In this document: positions 36,686-46,416 of the stretch, piece after piece
Layout: each line of letters starts with the position of its first letter
Numbering within the stretch: position 1 is the first letter of the stretch
From: DATFVA01 sp963811905
GTDB lineage: Bacteria; Bacteroidota; Ignavibacteria; Ignavibacteriales; Ignavibacteriaceae
Direction: 5' to 3'
Length of the DNA stretch: 64,000 nt
Assembly: GCA_963811905.1 (NCBI GenBank)
Contig: CAWETK010000021.1
Coordinates: forward strand, 1-64,000
Program-made: the position numbers and the translations under genes
The notes under the pieces: generated by a model
Databases searched by the model: none
Seen by the model: the letters and a program-made list of their open reading frames with translations, nothing else
What the model was told of the DNA's origin: nothing

Positions 36686-39600
36686 TCAGTTATATTCACT
36701 ATTGTTTAAGGTATTTAAAATATCATTGATTTCAGAATTTGTTAATAATTGAATTTTCCGTAAAGGAATTTCCGGATCAGTTGTGATATTTTTTAAAATA
36801 TTTATATAGTAATTGATATATTTATTTACAGTATCAGGATGGAAAAGGTCACTATTATAATCGCATTCAATCAGACATTCTTTTTCCAAGTTCACAAGGT
36901 TAAATCCCAGCTCAAATTGATATCCTGTTCTGGGGTTAGAATACATTTTACATTCAAGATTTGAAAATTTAAGACCCATTATGAGCGGATCGATATTAAA
37001 CATTGTAGATAATAGCGGAGATTTTCCGGCACTTCTTTTCAATTTGAGTTTGGTGATCAAATCTCCGTACGTCACCTGTTGGTTATCAAATGCATCAAGT
37101 ACAAATGATTTTACCTCACTTAAAAATTCTACAAATTTTTTATCAGGATTTGCATCAAATCTAATTGGTAAAAGATTTGTACAATGACCTACCAAGTCGT
37201 GGGCCCCGACAACCTGCTGACCTGCAGTTGGGATTCCTGTTATGATGTCCACTTGATTGGTCAATTTACTTAATAATATCGAAAAGGCAGATAATAATGT
37301 TGTAAAAATTGTATTATTGGTTTTACTACCAAGTTCTTTAATTTTTGAAAATAATTCACTTTCGATTTTCCCCGAAATTCTTGATCCATTAAATGTTCGC
37401 ACTTCGGGACGTTCTATATCCACGGGCAGAAATATCTCGTTCAAGGGTGGTTTTAGTTTATCAAGCCAGTACTTTTCCTGTGCCTTGTAATTCTCTGAGT
37501 TTTTAACTTTTGCCAGATAAGATACAAATTCCCGCATCTGCATAGGAGGTACTAATTCAGAATCATTTCCCAGGGCTTCCTCGCTATAAATCTTACCCAG
37601 GTCTTTAGCCATGACATCAAAAGACCATCCATCACAAATTATATGATGAGCTGTTATAATAAGGATATGTAAGCTTTCATCAAGACTAACTAATTCAGCT
37701 CTCAGCATGGGTCCATTTATAAAATCAAATAAAATAGTTGTTTCGTTCTTTAGTTTCTCCTGTAAAATTATCTGTTTTTCTTCTTCATCCAGTGAAATCA
37801 GGTTGGAATATTTTAATTTGAATCCGCTTACCGGTTGTATATTCTGAAAAGTTCCGTCTTTTGTAAAAATTGTCCTGAGTGATTCATGTGCTTTAATGAC
37901 TTTATCAAATGCTCTTTCCAGAATCTCGAAATTTAATTTACCCTTGAATTCCAATCGGGCGGATTCATTGAACGCACAAGAAGCAGCTTTACTCATTTGA
38001 GAAGCGACCCAAATTTCTTTTTGAGCATCAGTAAGTGGGAATCCATTTTGAGCCGTTTCTTTAATGCTAACATTCTGGTTGTCGTTACTTTTAATTAAAG
38101 GGGGAGGGAAGAAACCATTATCCTGCAGCTCAATTACACTCTCTTTGAATGCGCTGATTATTTGCCTGATATCTTTTTCGCTGTGGGCTTCCGACATAAA
38201 CATCGGGAAACCTTCGAGAATATGGATCCCTTTATGTCTCAACACATAAAACAAAAGACTGAAATAACCAAGATCTTTGGGATGGCTATAATAAATAACT
38301 GAACTGAAATTCATTATTTTGATAGGGACATTCCGCTGCATTAAAAATGTATTCAGTTCTTCACTTAAATGTTTTGCCTTCTGATTCAGTTCCTTCTGAA
38401 GCGATCCTCCTCTGGATTTAAGATATTTTAAAACAGCGTAGCAGGCAGTTAGTGAAAGCGGATGCCTTGCAAAAGTTCCGGCAAAGAAGGTTACCCCGGC
38501 TTCGGGAATTGAATCATCTCCATACTGCCAGTACCCGCCGTCGAAAGAATCCATATATAACTTTTTACCGGCTATTACTCCGATAGGAAATCCTCCGCCG
38601 ATAACCTTCCCAAATGTCCCTATATCAGCTTTTATTCCATACCATTCCTGTGCGCCACCCTGCGAAGTTCTGAACCCGGTAATCACCTCATCAAATATCA
38701 GAGGTATACCAGCATCCTGGGTTATCTTACGCAATTTCTGAAGGAACTCCTTCGGCTGAAAATCGGGTCTTCTTGCCTGGACAGGCTCGACCATGATACC
38801 CCCGATTTCAGGCAGGAGTTTTTCAATGATTCTTAAGGATTCTTCAGTTCCGTATTCTAAAGCAATTGTATTCTGTACATTTTCTTTTGGAATACCCGGA
38901 GCTATCGGCATTGTTCTGACCTGGTCTCCGTTAACAATAGTCTTAATCAAAACTTCATCGATTATTCCATGATAATCACCGGCAAAAAACACAATCTTAT
39001 CTTTGCCTGTTACTGTCCGTGCAGCCCTGATTGCTCCAAGCACTGCTTCAGAACCAGTTACACAAAATGCTGCTCTGTCAAATCCAGTAAATTCACATAT
39101 AAGCTCTGCAACTTCCCCGGCAATGGGAGACTGAGGGCCTATCTCAAATCCAAGCTTCAGCTGCTTCTCGATCTCTTCTCTTACAAATCCGGGATTATGT
39201 CCGAATAAGTACTGACCAAAGCCCATAATCACATCGATGTATTCATTGTCATCGAGATCCCAAAGCTTTGAACCCTCAGACTTCTTAGTGATTACCTGAT
39301 AGGTCATTTCTTTCCAGATGGGAAGGAAGCCGGAGACAGTGCGGGGATCTGAATAGTGAGCCCTATGTTTCTGAGTTAAATTTTTTGAAGTGATGGTTTT
39401 AGCAGTGTACTCTTTTATTAATTTATCAAGAAACTTCTGCTGCTTTTCAGTCAGTGAACCATCTTTGTTTGTTTTGATAGGATTATATGGTCCAAACCTT
39501 TCGAAAACTTTTTTCGCTTGTTTATCTTCTGACTGAGGTTTCTTTTCTTCTGCCTGCGGCACAACCTTCTGTATTTTTTCCTGATCTTTTATAATAGCGG

Positions 39601-42600
39601 AATTGACGGAAGAATGAATAGGTCCATTTACCCCCAGAACTTCGAGCTGCTTTCTCATTATTTCAAGCTGTTCGCGAATCAGGTTCTCTACGGCACTGCT
39701 GGTGCCGGGGTTTGATTGTAATGTATTCATCGGCGCTTCCGTAATGGAATCTTCGTATTCATCCAGAATCTCTTCACCTTCCTCCTCAATCTCTATCTCC
39801 AGGCTGGGCGGTTCAAATTTACCTTCGGGCAGCTTACCATCTATAAAATCAGCAATCGCTGAAATTGTAGGCGCTGTATCAAGCAGCTGTCTTAAAGTAA
39901 TTTTAACATCAAACTTTTTTTGGAAAGCAAGGCTGACCTGAGTCATAAATAAGCTGTCGAAACCCAGCTCAAAAAAACTTTTGGATTCATCCAGGTCGGC
40001 TTTTTTAATACCGGATAATTCTTCCAGAACACCTTTGAGGATATCTGTTATATATTCTTTTCTTGTCATATTACTTTGTTGTACCACCCTTTTAATTTTA
40101 GGTCTTTTTACCGCCTTTTTTATTCTTTGCGGAATCTCTGCCTGGCTTACACGGGGCTGAACCTTATTAGTCTGCGGAGGTTCGATCCAGTAGCTTTTTC
40201 TATCAAATTGATAAGAAGGCAGGTGCAGTCTCCGTCTTTTCTTATCTTTGTAAAGGCTATCCCAGTCAATTTTAATTCCTTCAAGCCAGAGCTTGCCGAT
40301 TGAATCGAGCAGATTTGATTTATCGTCACTATTTTCATTCGGCTGAATCAGGGTTGTAATTGCAGTTTGTCTTATTTCATTATTGCGGTGCTGACTTGCC
40401 ATTGTTGAGAGTGCACGGCCGGGGCCCAGTTCGATCAGAACAAGATGGTTCTTTTTCTGAAGCTCAATGATCCCATCTGAGAACCTGACTGTATTTCTCA
40501 GCTGCATTGCCCAGAAATCGGGGTTTGTTGCCTGTTCATCAGTTATCCATGTTCCGCTTAGACTTGAAATAAATGGTGATGCAGGTTTATTTAGTTTTAT
40601 TTTTGAAAATTCAGCAGCAAAAGGCTCTAATGCCGGTTCCATCATACATGAATGGTATGCATGGGAGGTGAACAGCATCCGGTTTTCTATCTTCTGTTCT
40701 GAGAGAGTTTCGGATAACTCTTTAATTTGTTCAGTTGGTCCTGATAATACAAGAAGGTTAGGTGAATTAATCGCAGCGATGGATATATCTGCATCCAGGT
40801 AAGGATTAATTTCATATTCATTTGACCTGACTGAGAGCATACTGCCGTGTTCCTGCTCCTGCATGATCTTTGCACGCTTAGCGATTATATACAAAGCATC
40901 TTCAAGGCTGAATACTCCTGCCAGGCACGCAGCGGTATAATCGCCGATACTATGTCCGATCATCGACGCAGGTTTAATTCCAAGACTTAACAGAACCCGC
41001 GCGAGTGCATATTCTACTATAAAAAGTGCCGGCTGGGTATAAACAGTCTGTTCAAGTTTTTTAGCAGTTTCTTCAATATTAATTTCAGGAAAAAGCAATT
41101 CCCTGATATCCAGTTCAAGAATTGGTTTCAGATATTCAGCACAGTAATCGACAGTTTCTCTGAAAATCTTTTCCCGGTTATAAAGTCCTTTGCCCATGTT
41201 GACATACTGAGCTCCCTGACCAGGAAACATAAAAACAAGGTGAGGCCTATCATTAAAACTTATTTGTTTTTTATTTGACCCTGATTTAATTGCATCTTCT
41301 ATTATGCCTGAAGCATTCTTACAGCTGTCAGCAATTAAATACCTGCGGTATTCAAATTCTTTTCTGCCGACCTGTAAAGTATATGCAACATCATTTATTG
41401 CTTCTTCAGGATTATTATGCAGATAATCTTTTAGTGCATTCAGGTTATTATTTAATGAATTCTCAGTCTTTGCAGAGATTAACAGTAAATATTTATCTCT
41501 ATCCTCTTCACAGGAGAAGGATATATAAGGAAACTCTTCCAGTATAGCATGTGCATTTGTCCCTCCCACGCCGAATGCACTTACTGCTGCCCTGAGGGGC
41601 CTTTGACTGGTGCTTAAATCAGTAAGCTTATCTACAACATAAAATGGTGAATCAGCAAAATTTATCCGGGGGTTCGGTTTTTTGTAGTGCAGTGTCGGGG
41701 GAATAACCCTGTTATAGAGTGACAGTGCGGTTTTAATTAAACCGGTTACTCCGGCTGCAGCGTCGGTATGTCCCACATTACTTTTAACAGATCCAATTCC
41801 GCAGAATTGTTTTTCTTTCGTTTTACCGAATGCCTTTTCCAGGCTTGCAACTTCAATTGGATCTCCGACAGGAGTTCCGGTTCCATGAGTTTCAATATAC
41901 CTGATTGTAGAAGGATCTATACCAGCTGATTTCTGAGCCATTAAAATTACTTCCGACTGGCCCTCAACGCTCGGGGTCATATAACCGGCCTTGTCGGACC
42001 CGTCATTATTTACTGCAATTGATTTAATAACTGCATAGATAGAATCGCCGTCCCTGATTGCATCCTTTAGCCGTTTCAGAACCACTATACCGGCTCCATG
42101 GCTGAATACCGTTCCGGTCGCATCAGCATCAAATGGTTTACAGTGACCATCTTCCGAACCGATGCTGCCATCCACAAAAAAGTAGCCTCTTTTTTGAGGG
42201 AATGTTATTGAAACACCGCCAGCCAGCGCCATGTCGCTCTGACCTGAAACAAGGCTTTGATAAGCCTGTTCTACTGCAACAAGAGAAGTTGAACAGGCTG
42301 TCTGAAGATTTATTGCAGGACCTCTCAATCCCAGTTTATATGCAATCTTTGTGGTTAAAAATGCATTGTCATTACCGGTTAAAGTTGTGTAATCTGCAAT
42401 CTGGTATGAATTAGCCATCTCTTCGACAGATTCACGGTCCTTAAGTACATTATAAATCAGGTAAGTGTTCAGACTTGATCCAGCGAATACGCCTATCGAC
42501 CCTTTATATTTTTCAGAACAATAGCCGGCATCTTCAAGAGCTGCCCAAGCACATTCCAGGAAGAGACGATGCTGGGGATCCATTACAGATGCTTCGCGGG

Positions 42601-44725
42601 GATTGAAACCGAAAAACTCAGCATCAAATTTATCAGCATCTTTCAGATATCCTCTCGCCCGTATAAATTTAATCTCAGAGTTCAAATTACCTTTAGGAAT
42701 ATATTCCAGCTCTTCTTCTGAAAAGAACGTAATAGATTCAACGCCGTCAACAAGGTTCTGCCAGAACTCATTTATAGAATCTGCTCCGGGATATTTTCCT
42801 GCCATACCAATGATAGCGATATCCGTCTCCACAGGATTTTTTCTGTCCGGTTTAACAGCTCCGCTAATTACAGGGGATTCGGATTTACTGCTTATGAAAT
42901 TTGCCAGTGAGGTTATCGTTGGATAGCGGAAGAGATCGACTATTGATATACTTTCATTAAAGGCCTGGTTGACTTTTAACTGCAGCCTTCCCATTAAAAG
43001 GGAATTGCCCCCTGCATCAAAGAAATTGTCATTCATCCCAATATTTTCATAACCAAGGAGATTCACCCATATCTGTCTGACTGTATTTTCAGTTTCTGTG
43101 AATTCGATATGACCGCTTCCTGAATTATGAGGGCCCGCATTAAGTTCGGGAATGGGCAGAGCCTTAAAGTCAGTTTTCCCATTAGGGGTAAGAGGTATTT
43201 TGTCCAGGTTTACGTATGAGTTTGGCAACATATAATCGGGGAGAAATTGCTTCAAAAATTCCTTCAGACCCTCAAGTGAGAGAATATTATCCGGGACCAA
43301 ATATGCAATAATCAGAATAACATCGTCTGAATAATGATGAACCTTAACCGCACAATCTTTGATTCCATTATAATTTCTGATTGAGCTCTCAATCTCTCCA
43401 GGCTCAATCCTGAACCCCCGGATTTTTACCTGGTGGTCAATTCTGCCGAGATATTCAATATCATTACCTTCCAGCAGACGTCCAAGATCTCCTGTTTTAT
43501 AAAGCCTTCCATCCTTGCCGTTTGAGAAAGGATTCTTTATGAAACGTTCCTCGTTCAATCCCGGGCGATTTATGTATCCTCTGGATAATCCCGCACCGCC
43601 AACATAAATTTCGCCTGTTTCTCCGGTTTTTACTTCTTCAAATTTTTCATTAAGTATATACACGCGGAGGTCGGGTATCGGCATTCCTATTACACTTCCT
43701 GAATTCAAATCCTTTGAGGTTATAGGCCGGTAGGTGACATGTACCGTAGTTTCGGTAATCCCGTACATATTAATTAATTGCGGATTGGTTTCACCATGTC
43801 TCTCAAACCATGGTTTTAACGCCGCCATATTCAAAGCTTCACCGCCGAAGATAACATAACGCAATGACAGGTTATTTTTATTATGACTGATTTCCTCTGC
43901 CTGCATCAGCTGATAAAATGCTGAGGGAGTCTGGTTTAAAACAGTTACTTTTTCGTTTACTACCAGGTCATAAAAAGATTCTGGTGAACGGCTCAGCAAA
44001 TAGGGGACTACAATTAGTTTACCGCCATGCAAAAGAGCACCCCAGATTTCCCAGACTGAAAAATCAAAGGCGTATGAATGGAAAAATGTCCAGACATCTT
44101 TCTCATTAAAATTGAACCACTGACTGGTTGATTGGAAAAGTCTTTTAACATTATGATGAGTTACCATAACTCCATTCGGCTTACCTGTAGAGCCGGAAGT
44201 ATATATTACGTAAGCCAGGTTCGATTCATCCATTACAACATCAGGATTGGATGTATTTTCATTATCCAAATCCAGGTCATCGAGAAGAATGACAGCTGCT
44301 TTTGTTTCGGGGATTTTATCAACAAGGTTCTTTTGTGTCAAGATCAATGCAGCTTCTGAATCCTCGAGCATAAATGAGAGACGTTCCCGGGGATAGCTCA
44401 GGTCTACCGGTAAATAGGCTCCGCCAGCTTTCAAAATAGCCAAAAGTCCAATGATCAGATCAGCTGACCGTTCCATGCATATCCCGACAAGCATATCAGG
44501 TTTTACACCGTGTGATATTAAAAAGTGAGCTAATTGGTTAGCCCTGGTATTCAATTCACCGTAGGTAAGGATCTGCCTGCCAGATGAAGTACTACCGCTA
44601 GAATAGACCACTGCATCGGAAAGAGGATATAGATTTGCCCGGGTTTCAAATAAGTCCTGAATTGTCAGTGAAAAGGGGGAAACAGATTCAGACTTGTCCG
44701 GATCGATTAATTGTTTATCATGCAT
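36686..44725 (-). CDS. Hybrid NRPS/PKS, A-PCP-KS-AT-ACP-AMT-C (Thr code)
   Basis: 2679 residues, intact. A domain about 20-520 with YTSGSTGKPNG; code from FDFSVWEIW, NQTPSAF, IFGGEA and NMYGITETTVH gives D-F-W-N-I-G-M-V-H, the known threonine code. Carrier: AGGNSLLMG (Ser about 575). Ketosynthase with TACSTS (Cys 811). Acyltransferase with GHSIGDYTAA (Ser about 1259) and HAYH. Second carrier: LGFDSLFMTQ (about 1590). Class III aminotransferase about 1720-2140 with PLP Lys in TFGKVIGGGFP (Lys 2040). C-terminal condensation domain with AHHIICDGW (about 2358). The AMT following KS-AT-ACP resembles mycosubtilin/iturin and McyE enzymes and should convert the beta-keto group to a beta-amine. Predicted first gene of the cluster. 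Confidence 0.95.
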   Translation of the reverse strand: MHDKQLIDPDKSESVSPFSLTIQDLFETRANLYPLSDAVVYSSGSTSSGRQILTYGELNTRANQLAHFLISHGVKPDMLVGICMERSADLIIGLLAILKAGGAYLPVDLSYPRERLSFMLEDSEAALILTQKNLVDKIPETKAAVILLDDLDLDNENTSNPDVVMDESNLAYVIYTSGSTGKPNGVMVTHHNVKRLFQSTSQWFNFNEKDVWTFFHSYAFDFSVWEIWGALLHGGKLIVVPYLLSRSPESFYDLVVNEKVTVLNQTPSAFYQLMQAEEISHNKNNLSLRYVIFGGEALNMAALKPWFERHGETNPQLINMYGITETTVHVTYRPITSKDLNSGSVIGMPIPDLRVYILNEKFEEVKTGETGEIYVGGAGLSRGYINRPGLNEERFIKNPFSNGKDGRLYKTGDLGRLLEGNDIEYLGRIDHQVKIRGFRIEPGEIESSIRNYNGIKDCAVKVHHYSDDVILIIAYLVPDNILSLEGLKEFLKQFLPDYMLPNSYVNLDKIPLTPNGKTDFKALPIPELNAGPHNSGSGHIEFTETENTVRQIWVNLLGYENIGMNDNFFDAGGNSLLMGRLQLKVNQAFNESISIVDLFRYPTITSLANFISSKSESPVISGAVKPDRKNPVETDIAIIGMAGKYPGADSINEFWQNLVDGVESITFFSEEELEYIPKGNLNSEIKFIRARGYLKDADKFDAEFFGFNPREASVMDPQHRLFLECAWAALEDAGYCSEKYKGSIGVFAGSSLNTYLIYNVLKDRESVEEMANSYQIADYTTLTGNDNAFLTTKIAYKLGLRGPAINLQTACSTSLVAVEQAYQSLVSGQSDMALAGGVSITFPQKRGYFFVDGSIGSEDGHCKPFDADATGTVFSHGAGIVVLKRLKDAIRDGDSIYAVIKSIAVNNDGSDKAGYMTPSVEGQSEVILMAQKSAGIDPSTIRYIETHGTGTPVGDPIEVASLEKAFGKTKEKQFCGIGSVKSNVGHTDAAAGVTGLIKTALSLYNRVIPPTLHYKKPNPRINFADSPFYVVDKLTDLSTSQRPLRAAVSAFGVGGTNAHAILEEFPYISFSCEEDRDKYLLLISAKTENSLNNNLNALKDYLHNNPEEAINDVAYTLQVGRKEFEYRRYLIADSCKNASGIIEDAIKSGSNKKQISFNDRPHLVFMFPGQGAQYVNMGKGLYNREKIFRETVDYCAEYLKPILELDIRELLFPEINIEETAKKLEQTVYTQPALFIVEYALARVLLSLGIKPASMIGHSIGDYTAACLAGVFSLEDALYIIAKRAKIMQEQEHGSMLSVRSNEYEINPYLDADISIAAINSPNLLVLSGPTEQIKELSETLSEQKIENRMLFTSHAYHSCMMEPALEPFAAEFSKIKLNKPASPFISSLSGTWITDEQATNPDFWAMQLRNTVRFSDGIIELQKKNHLVLIELGPGRALSTMASQHRNNEIRQTAITTLIQPNENSDDKSNLLDSIGKLWLEGIKIDWDSLYKDKKRRRLHLPSYQFDRKSYWIEPPQTNKVQPRVSQAEIPQRIKKAVKRPKIKRVVQQSNMTRKEYITDILKGVLEELSGIKKADLDESKSFFELGFDSLFMTQVSLAFQKKFDVKITLRQLLDTAPTISAIADFIDGKLPEGKFEPPSLEIEIEEEGEEILDEYEDSITEAPMNTLQSNPGTSSAVENLIREQLEIMRKQLEVLGVNGPIHSSVNSAIIKDQEKIQKVVPQAEEKKPQSEDKQAKKVFERFGPYNPIKTNKDGSLTEKQQKFLDKLIKEYTAKTITSKNLTQKHRAHYSDPRTVSGFLPIWKEMTYQVITKKSEGSKLWDLDDNEYIDVIMGFGQYLFGHNPGFVREEIEKQLKLGFEIGPQSPIAGEVAELICEFTGFDRAAFCVTGSEAVLGAIRAARTVTGKDKIVFFAGDYHGIIDEVLIKTIVNGDQVRTMPIAPGIPKENVQNTIALEYGTEESLRIIEKLLPEIGGIMVEPVQARRPDFQPKEFLQKLRKITQDAGIPLIFDEVITGFRTSQGGAQEWYGIKADIGTFGKVIGGGFPIGVIAGKKLYMDSFDGGYWQYGDDSIPEAGVTFFAGTFARHPLSLTACYAVLKYLKSRGGSLQKELNQKAKHLSEELNTFLMQRNVPIKIMNFSSVIYYSHPKDLGYFSLLFYVLRHKGIHILEGFPMFMSEAHSEKDIRQIISAFKESVIELQDNGFFPPPLIKSNDNQNVSIKETAQNGFPLTDAQKEIWVASQMSKAASCAFNESARLEFKGKLNFEILERAFDKVIKAHESLRTIFTKDGTFQNIQPVSGFKLKYSNLISLDEEEKQIILQEKLKNETTILFDFINGPMLRAELVSLDESLHILIITAHHIICDGWSFDVMAKDLGKIYSEEALGNDSELVPPMQMREFVSYLAKVKNSENYKAQEKYWLDKLKPPLNEIFLPVDIERPEVRTFNGSRISGKIESELFSKIKELGSKTNNTIFTTLLSAFSILLSKLTNQVDIITGIPTAGQQVVGAHDLVGHCTNLLPIRFDANPDKKFVEFLSEVKSFVLDAFDNQQVTYGDLITKLKLKRSAGKSPLLSTMFNIDPLIMGLKFSNLECKMYSNPRTGYQFELGFNLVNLEKECLIECDYNSDLFHPDTVNKYINYYINILKNITTDPEIPLRKIQLLTNSEINDILNTLNNSEYN

Positions 44726-45140
44726 TGCAGAATATTTGTATAACCTGTTAAGTGTTCATAGTATCTAAAATATTTCATTTAATTACCCTTCAGAATAAGC
44801 AGGATTGATCAGTAACTTAAAAATTCTCGGGGTTAAAACAATAGGGTTCAGAAATTATTGATTACCGAACCAATCTTTATTTTCCGGCATTTGAATTTTT
44901 AAGAATAAGACCCTCGGGATTTCCTTTTATTATGTTCAAAATATATGCCTTTTAAGGATTACAAAAAATAAAGAATCCGGTTATTAATTATTCTCAGGAT
45001 AAGAGATACGGTACCAATATGTCCTGTATTAATACATAAATAATGATTTTACAATCAAAAACTAAAATTTTATAACAATGAGAAAAAACAACTGAAGCAC
45101 CCCGCGGAACAATTTTTTATGAGGAAAGAGTTTACTCAGT
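44726..45140. promoter_or_regulatory. Upstream region of the NRPS/PKS cluster
   Basis: 415 nt between the first cluster gene and the palindromic repeat at 45141. It contains no credible gene. The cluster promoter should lie here on the minus strand, but I could not recognise a convincing -10/-33 pair or an operator. It is AT-rich with short stops in all frames. Confidence 0.35.
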
Positions 45141-45355
45141 CTTAGCGCGGCATAGCCGACAACCAAAAACAACCACGGATAGGTAAGAAGCTCCATATAT
45201 TATTGAACATTTTTTGATTTTCGGTGGCTTCGATACGTCCCGCCCAAATTTTAACTCGCAAGGGGCGGGCCACTCAGCCACCGCTATACGTTACAAATTA
45301 TTGTGAGTTCTGATATCTTGACCAAAAAAGCAAAAATATGTCTGAGGATACTATT
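45141..45355. repeat. Dispersed palindromic repeat, copy A
   Basis: 215-nt element sharing both its ends with 60264-60569. The left end begins CTTAGCGCGGCATAGCCG. The core is an inverted repeat CGGTGGCT/AGCCACCG enclosing a second stem CCCGCCC/GGGCGGG. The right end holds CGCTATACGTTACAAA, TTGTGAGTTCT and GAGGATACTAT. This is the simpler copy with a single inner arm. It lies between the phosphopantetheinyl transferase stop and the cluster upstream region. It has no open frame and no flanking duplication that I can see. REP-like palindromic elements of this look (GTGGCTTCGA...AGCCAC) are common in this phylum. Confidence 0.85.
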
Positions 45356-45404
45356 CTGCTTATATATTCGGGAACTTCCAGCATATTATCTTCATGTATA
45401 AACC

Positions 45405-46109
45405 TCAGGTATAAATATCACTTTTCCAATTATAAATTTCAACATCTTTTTTCCCTTCATAAACCAGGGAGATAAAATAATCCGATAAAATTCTAATTGT
45501 AGCAGTCTGGTATTTTTTAACAAATTCTTTTTGATAAATATTTTTAATTGTTATCCGGTTTTTCAATTCATTTGTTAATTCGATGTCTTTAGGAGAAAAT
45601 GAAAATCCTCTACCAATAGCTTTTATAAAAGCTTCTTTGATGGTCCAGATTTTATAGAATGTTTCAGTTACTGAATCAGTTTTATTCAACCAATCTTTTT
45701 CGTACCGGGTAAAACAAATATCTACTACTCCCTCCATATCATCAATCATCTTTATTTTTTCAACATCAACACCAAGTTCATTACCGGTGGAAAAAGCAAA
45801 TACGATTATATTGTCGCAATGTGAAATATTGAATTGAAGATCATCACCGGAATCAGATATATAAGGTTTACCGAAATTGTTATATGAAAATTTTATTTCA
45901 GCAGGGCTCATCCCAAGGTATTCTGCTATAAGATGTCTGGACAATCCCTTAGAAATAATGGCTCTTTTCTTTAGCCAACCGAATTTTAATTTTGCAATCT
46001 TCGCTATCTCTGATTCATCCAGATAATCATTGAACAATTCAATTGTTTCTGAAGGAAGATTGAGTTCTGTCCACCAGAGATGTATTTTTGAGCTTAATCC
46101 CGGGACCAG
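45405..46109 (-). CDS. Sfp-type 4'-phosphopantetheinyl transferase
   Basis: Transfers phosphopantetheine from CoA to carrier-protein serines. About 235 residues including a non-standard N-terminus. Motifs: LSRHLIAEYLG, FNISHCDNIIVFAFS (P1/P2 region), GVDVEKI (metal-binding Asp) and WTIKEAFIKAIGRGFSFSP (KEA-x3-K). The frame remains open upstream of TTG 46037 and codes for GLSSKIHLWWTELNLP, the normal family N-terminus, so the true start must lie beyond 46037. No ATG/GTG/TTG is available there before the stop near 46145. CTG 46109 has AAGG 6 nt upstream and is my choice; ATT further up is also possible. It ends 679 nt upstream of the first megasynthase gene on the same strand, so it probably serves the cluster's nine or so carrier domains. 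Confidence 0.88.
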   Translation of the reverse strand: MVPGLSSKIHLWWTELNLPSETIELFNDYLDESEIAKIAKLKFGWLKKRAIISKGLSRHLIAEYLGMSPAEIKFSYNNFGKPYISDSGDDLQFNISHCDNIIVFAFSTGNELGVDVEKIKMIDDMEGVVDICFTRYEKDWLNKTDSVTETFYKIWTIKEAFIKAIGRGFSFSPKDIELTNELKNRITIKNIYQKEFVKKYQTATIRILSDYFISLVYEGKKDVEIYNWKSDIYT

Positions 46110-46365
46110 GTGAAACCTTATGTTTTTAGATTTATAAATAAGTTAAGCAATTATAAATAGAATGGATGCCAATCTCCACATCTGTTTTTGGGTCATTTTA
46201 CTTTTTTGCGGAAACGCAAAAATGTTAAATTTTTGAAGAAAGAAAATCTGAATCAGATCTAAATTGCCCGCGAATAGCGCGCATTCTTGCCAGAGGACTT
46301 AACGGTAAGTTTCTTATAGTTTAGACCAAGAAATTAAGATTGAAAAGACGGAAGGCCGTAAACGA
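46110..46365. other. Intergenic region without recognised gene
   Basis: Holds a small hairpin with a GNRA-type loop (TTTTTGCG-GAAA-CGCAAAAA, 46203-46222) that lacks a following T-run on either strand, so it is not a standard terminator. It also contains a GAATAGCGCGCATTC palindrome-like stretch near 46274. I see no gene, tRNA or clear promoter. Confidence 0.35.
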
Positions 46366-46393
46366 AAAAAGCTCTGAAAATCAGAGCTTTTTA
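46366..46393 (-). terminator. Rho-independent terminator
   Basis: Perfect stem AAAAAGCTCTGA / TCAGAGCTTTTT with an AAA loop, flanked by A-runs and T-runs so that it can act in both directions. It begins 24 nt after the stop of the small membrane-protein gene at 46417 on the minus strand, whose transcript it most likely ends. Confidence 0.8.
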
Positions 46394-46416
46394 AAAATTT
46401 CAGGTGATTATATATT

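Larger units (their letters stand above)
13472..44725 (-). other. Hybrid NRPS/PKS biosynthetic gene cluster
   Basis: Eleven minus-strand genes read in one direction from 44725 down to 13472. In order: A-PCP-KS-AT-ACP-AMT-C; A-MT-PCP-TE; membrane glycosyltransferase; DH-FkbM-FkbH-ACP; GT2 glycosyltransferase; 3-hydroxyacyl-ACP dehydrogenase; free ACP; acyl-ACP dehydrogenase; serine A domain; KS-AT-KR-ACP; C-A-PCP-TE. Most gaps are under 60 nt and one is an ATGA overlap. The exception is about 370 nt at 30937-31304, so there may be one or two transcripts. I see no exporter, resistance gene, regulator or free-standing acyltransferase inside. The Sfp-type transferase needed to prime the carriers lies just upstream. 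The cluster as a whole is not one I recognise. Confidence 0.85.

Noticed and set aside
13472..44725. Trans-AT polyketide cluster
   Set aside because: Both ketosynthases are followed by in-line acyltransferase domains with intact GHSxG motifs, and no free acyltransferase is present.
46203..46222. GNRA-loop hairpin as a terminator
   Set aside because: No T-run follows it on either strand and no gene ends close by.
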